Part shown: piece by piece, positions 6,326-7,622 of the stretch
Layout of the letters: every line of letters begins with the position of its first letter
How positions within the stretch are numbered: the first letter of the stretch is position 1
Origin: SIAJ01 sp036266155
Lineage (GTDB): Bacteria; Planctomycetota; Planctomycetia; Gemmatales; Gemmataceae
Length of the DNA stretch: 7,622 bases
Assembly (NCBI GenBank): GCA_036266155.1
Contig: DATANR010000276.1
Coordinates: forward strand, 1-7,622
Reading direction: 5' to 3'
The notes under the pieces: model-generated
The model's database searches: none
The model's input: only the letters and a program-made list of their open reading frames with translations
What the model was told of the DNA's origin: nothing
Translations under genes and position numbers: made by a program

Positions 6326-7399
6326 TCAAGCCGCTGACGATGCGGCTAACTCATCCGTCCGCGTCACCCCCGCAATCTCCAAAATAAAGTCGGGACCGAA
6401 GGCCATCGCCGGTGTATAGAAGCCCGGCGCGACCGCACCGCTCAACACCCGCGCGGCCGCCGCGAGCGCGGTCTCGACCGTCAAGTCGTAGCCGTCGGGC
6501 GTCTGCTGCCGCACCACAACCTTCCCACCAACGTCGTCGGTCGCCTCGCCCCAGAACAGACAGCGGTTCTGCCGGCGCTCCGCTTCCGTCGGCCCAGGCG
6601 GTCCCGCCAAGATGCGTCGCTTGAGCGGACCTTGCACCAGCCGCGACCGCAGCAACCAGCCGAGCCATCGGCTCAACCGGGCGCCGACGCGCAGTCCCCA
6701 CGGCGCGGCCAAGTAGACTTCGATGTTCGGGATGCCCGTGCTGTGGAAAGCCGTGGCGACGTCGCCCCATGGGATTGTGATCGCCTTCGTCGGCCCGTCG
6801 CCGCAGTCGATGACGCGTGTCTTCCAGGCCGTCCGTACCGGCTTCAACACGCCATCCGCGCGAATCAGGCCACCCGAATCGATGCGCTCGAGTGCGGTCA
6901 GCGCCGTGCCACGGGACAGCCGACCCGATGAGCGGAAGCCGAGAGCTAGCCGCGTCGCCGTCGGTAGCCGTTGCTTCAGATGCATCGCCAGGCAGTCCGA
7001 CGGCACCACGTCGAAGCCGACGCCAGGCAACAGAACGACGCCGGCCCGTCGCGCTTCCGCAGCGCGCATGGCGATCGCCTCGAAGACACCCGCCTCGCCG
7101 GTGATGTCGAGGTAGTTGGTCCCGGCCTTCAAACACGCGTCGACGATGGGCTGCGCGGTGTGGCTGAACGGGCCGGCACAGTTCAGAAGTGTGTGAATGC
7201 CGCGAATGCCGTCGGCGACGTTCGCGGCCGAGTCCAAAGCGAAGGCCCGATGTTCGAGCCCGAGTTCACCAGCCAACAGTGTCAGCTTCTCAGCATTTCG
7301 GCCCGCGAGGATCGGCCGCATCCCACGCCGGGACGCCGCATGAGAAATCAGCGCGCCGGTATAACCGGTCGCGCCGTAGATCATGAACTCGACTGGCAC
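6326..7399 (-). CDS. Saccharopine dehydrogenase-like NAD(P)-binding oxidoreductase (trans-acting enoyl reductase type)
   Basis: This 357-residue protein opens with a Rossmann dinucleotide-binding motif, MIYGATGYTG at 6-15, followed by ILAGRNAEKL (30-39), whose Arg suits NADP(H). Family signatures follow: NCAGPFSHTAQPIVDACLKA (73-92), YLDITGE (96-102) and GVGFDVVPSDCLA (126-138). The end, PGFYTPAMAFGPDFIL (325-340), is typical of the saccharopine dehydrogenase-like group that includes mycobacterial trans-acting enoyl reductases. Those act on lipid or polyketide intermediates, but the true substrate here cannot be told. It is unlikely to be a genuine lysine-pathway saccharopine dehydrogenase, which belongs to a different subgroup with other neighbours. 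The start is GTG at 7399-7397, directly after the TAA of the upstream gene, which suggests translational coupling. The ATG at 7384 is possible but would begin right at the Rossmann strand. No functional link to the mutasome is evident. Confidence 0.85.
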   Translation of the reverse strand: MPVEFMIYGATGYTGALISHAASRRGMRPILAGRNAEKLTLLAGELGLEHRAFALDSAANVADGIRGIHTLLNCAGPFSHTAQPIVDACLKAGTNYLDITGEAGVFEAIAMRAAEARRAGVVLLPGVGFDVVPSDCLAMHLKQRLPTATRLALGFRSSGRLSRGTALTALERIDSGGLIRADGVLKPVRTAWKTRVIDCGDGPTKAITIPWGDVATAFHSTGIPNIEVYLAAPWGLRVGARLSRWLGWLLRSRLVQGPLKRRILAGPPGPTEAERRQNRCLFWGEATDDVGGKVVVRQQTPDGYDLTVETALAAAARVLSGAVAPGFYTPAMAFGPDFILEIAGVTRTDELAASSAA

Positions 7400-7622
7400 T
7401 TACGGCACCGCCGCGAACAGCAGGCCCACCACTCCGATTTCGGCCAAGAGTCCCGAACCCGTCAGCTCCGGCGGGTAGATGATGTACGGCACCGGATCGC
7501 CCGGCTGGCACAAGCCGGCGTTCGTCTCGAAGCGCCGATGCGGCTGCGTGGCCATGTTGTGCGGCAAGCAGAGCACGTCCTTGAAGAACACCGCCGTCGA
7601 CACCAGCGGCTGGATCGGCCCC
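7400..7622 (-). CDS. 3' end of an unrecognised gene (5' end outside window)
   Basis: The last 73 codons before TAA at 7402-7400 are open to the window edge, with no ATG or other start that must be used. Visible text includes VSTAVFFKDVLCLPHN, ATQPHRRFETNAGLCQPGD, VPYIIYPPELTG and a hydrophobic C-terminus (LLAEIGVVGLLFAAVP). I do not recognise the family. Codon use looks like its neighbours, and the stop abuts the GTG start of the oxidoreductase, so both are probably co-transcribed. A GTG at 7603 could mimic a start, but the frame continues upstream. Confidence 0.6.
   Translation of the reverse strand, partial: GPIQPLVSTAVFFKDVLCLPHNMATQPHRRFETNAGLCQPGDPVPYIIYPPELTGSGLLAEIGVVGLLFAAVP

Noticed and set aside
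6351..7136. 261-codon alternative minus-strand frame
   Set aside because: It overlaps the oxidoreductase in another frame, and its Arg/Gly/Ala-rich text is typical of a shadow frame.
1..7622. CRISPR array, tRNA, rRNA, transposase or phage genes
   Set aside because: No regularly spaced direct repeats, no cloverleaf-like or rRNA-like segments and no recombinase motifs were seen on either strand.

Overview
All genes in this window that I can support lie on the minus strand, so the biological order runs from high to low coordinates. The DNA is GC-rich with strongly biased third codon positions. This produces long spurious antisense ORFs. The gene styles (dnaE2-type mutasome with a RecA-like ImuA, an N-terminally anchored protein with H-lectin-like repeats, GC-rich palindromic intergenic repeats) suggest a free-living Planctomycetota bacterium. 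That placement is inference from style, not from a marker gene.

Layout in transcription order: (1) 7622-7400, the 3' end of an unrecognised gene cut by the window edge. (2) 7399-6326, a saccharopine dehydrogenase-like NAD(P)-binding oxidoreductase whose GTG start abuts the previous stop codon. (3) 6325-6244, an 82-bp gap with a possible weak terminator and the probable control region of the next operon. (4) 6243-5518 imuA, 5591-4065 imuB (overlapping imuA by 74 bp) and 3976-821 dnaE2: the three-gene ImuA-ImuB-DnaE2 mutagenesis cassette. (5) 820-743, a short gap with a fair sigma70-like promoter. (6) 742-1, a membrane-anchored protein with tandem H-type-lectin-like repeats, cut by the window edge.

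The core of the window is the inducible error-prone translesion synthesis cassette. In characterised systems DnaE2 is the active C-family polymerase, ImuB is a non-catalytic Y-family scaffold that binds the sliding clamp, and ImuA is a RecA-like accessory protein. Here DnaE2 keeps its three catalytic aspartates (392, 394, 545). ImuB has lost the usual Y-family acidic residues but keeps a clamp-binding QVDLF at 352-356. ImuA lacks a proper Walker A.

The most unusual non-coding feature is a perfect inverted pair of 29-nt units (3989-4017 and 4037-4065, 19-nt spacer) that fills nearly all of the imuB-dnaE2 gap and begins exactly on the imuB stop codon. Each unit has its own small hairpin, so it resembles a REPIN/BIME (a pair of inverted REP sequences). 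I saw no CRISPR array, tRNA, rRNA, transposase or clear canonical LexA box.
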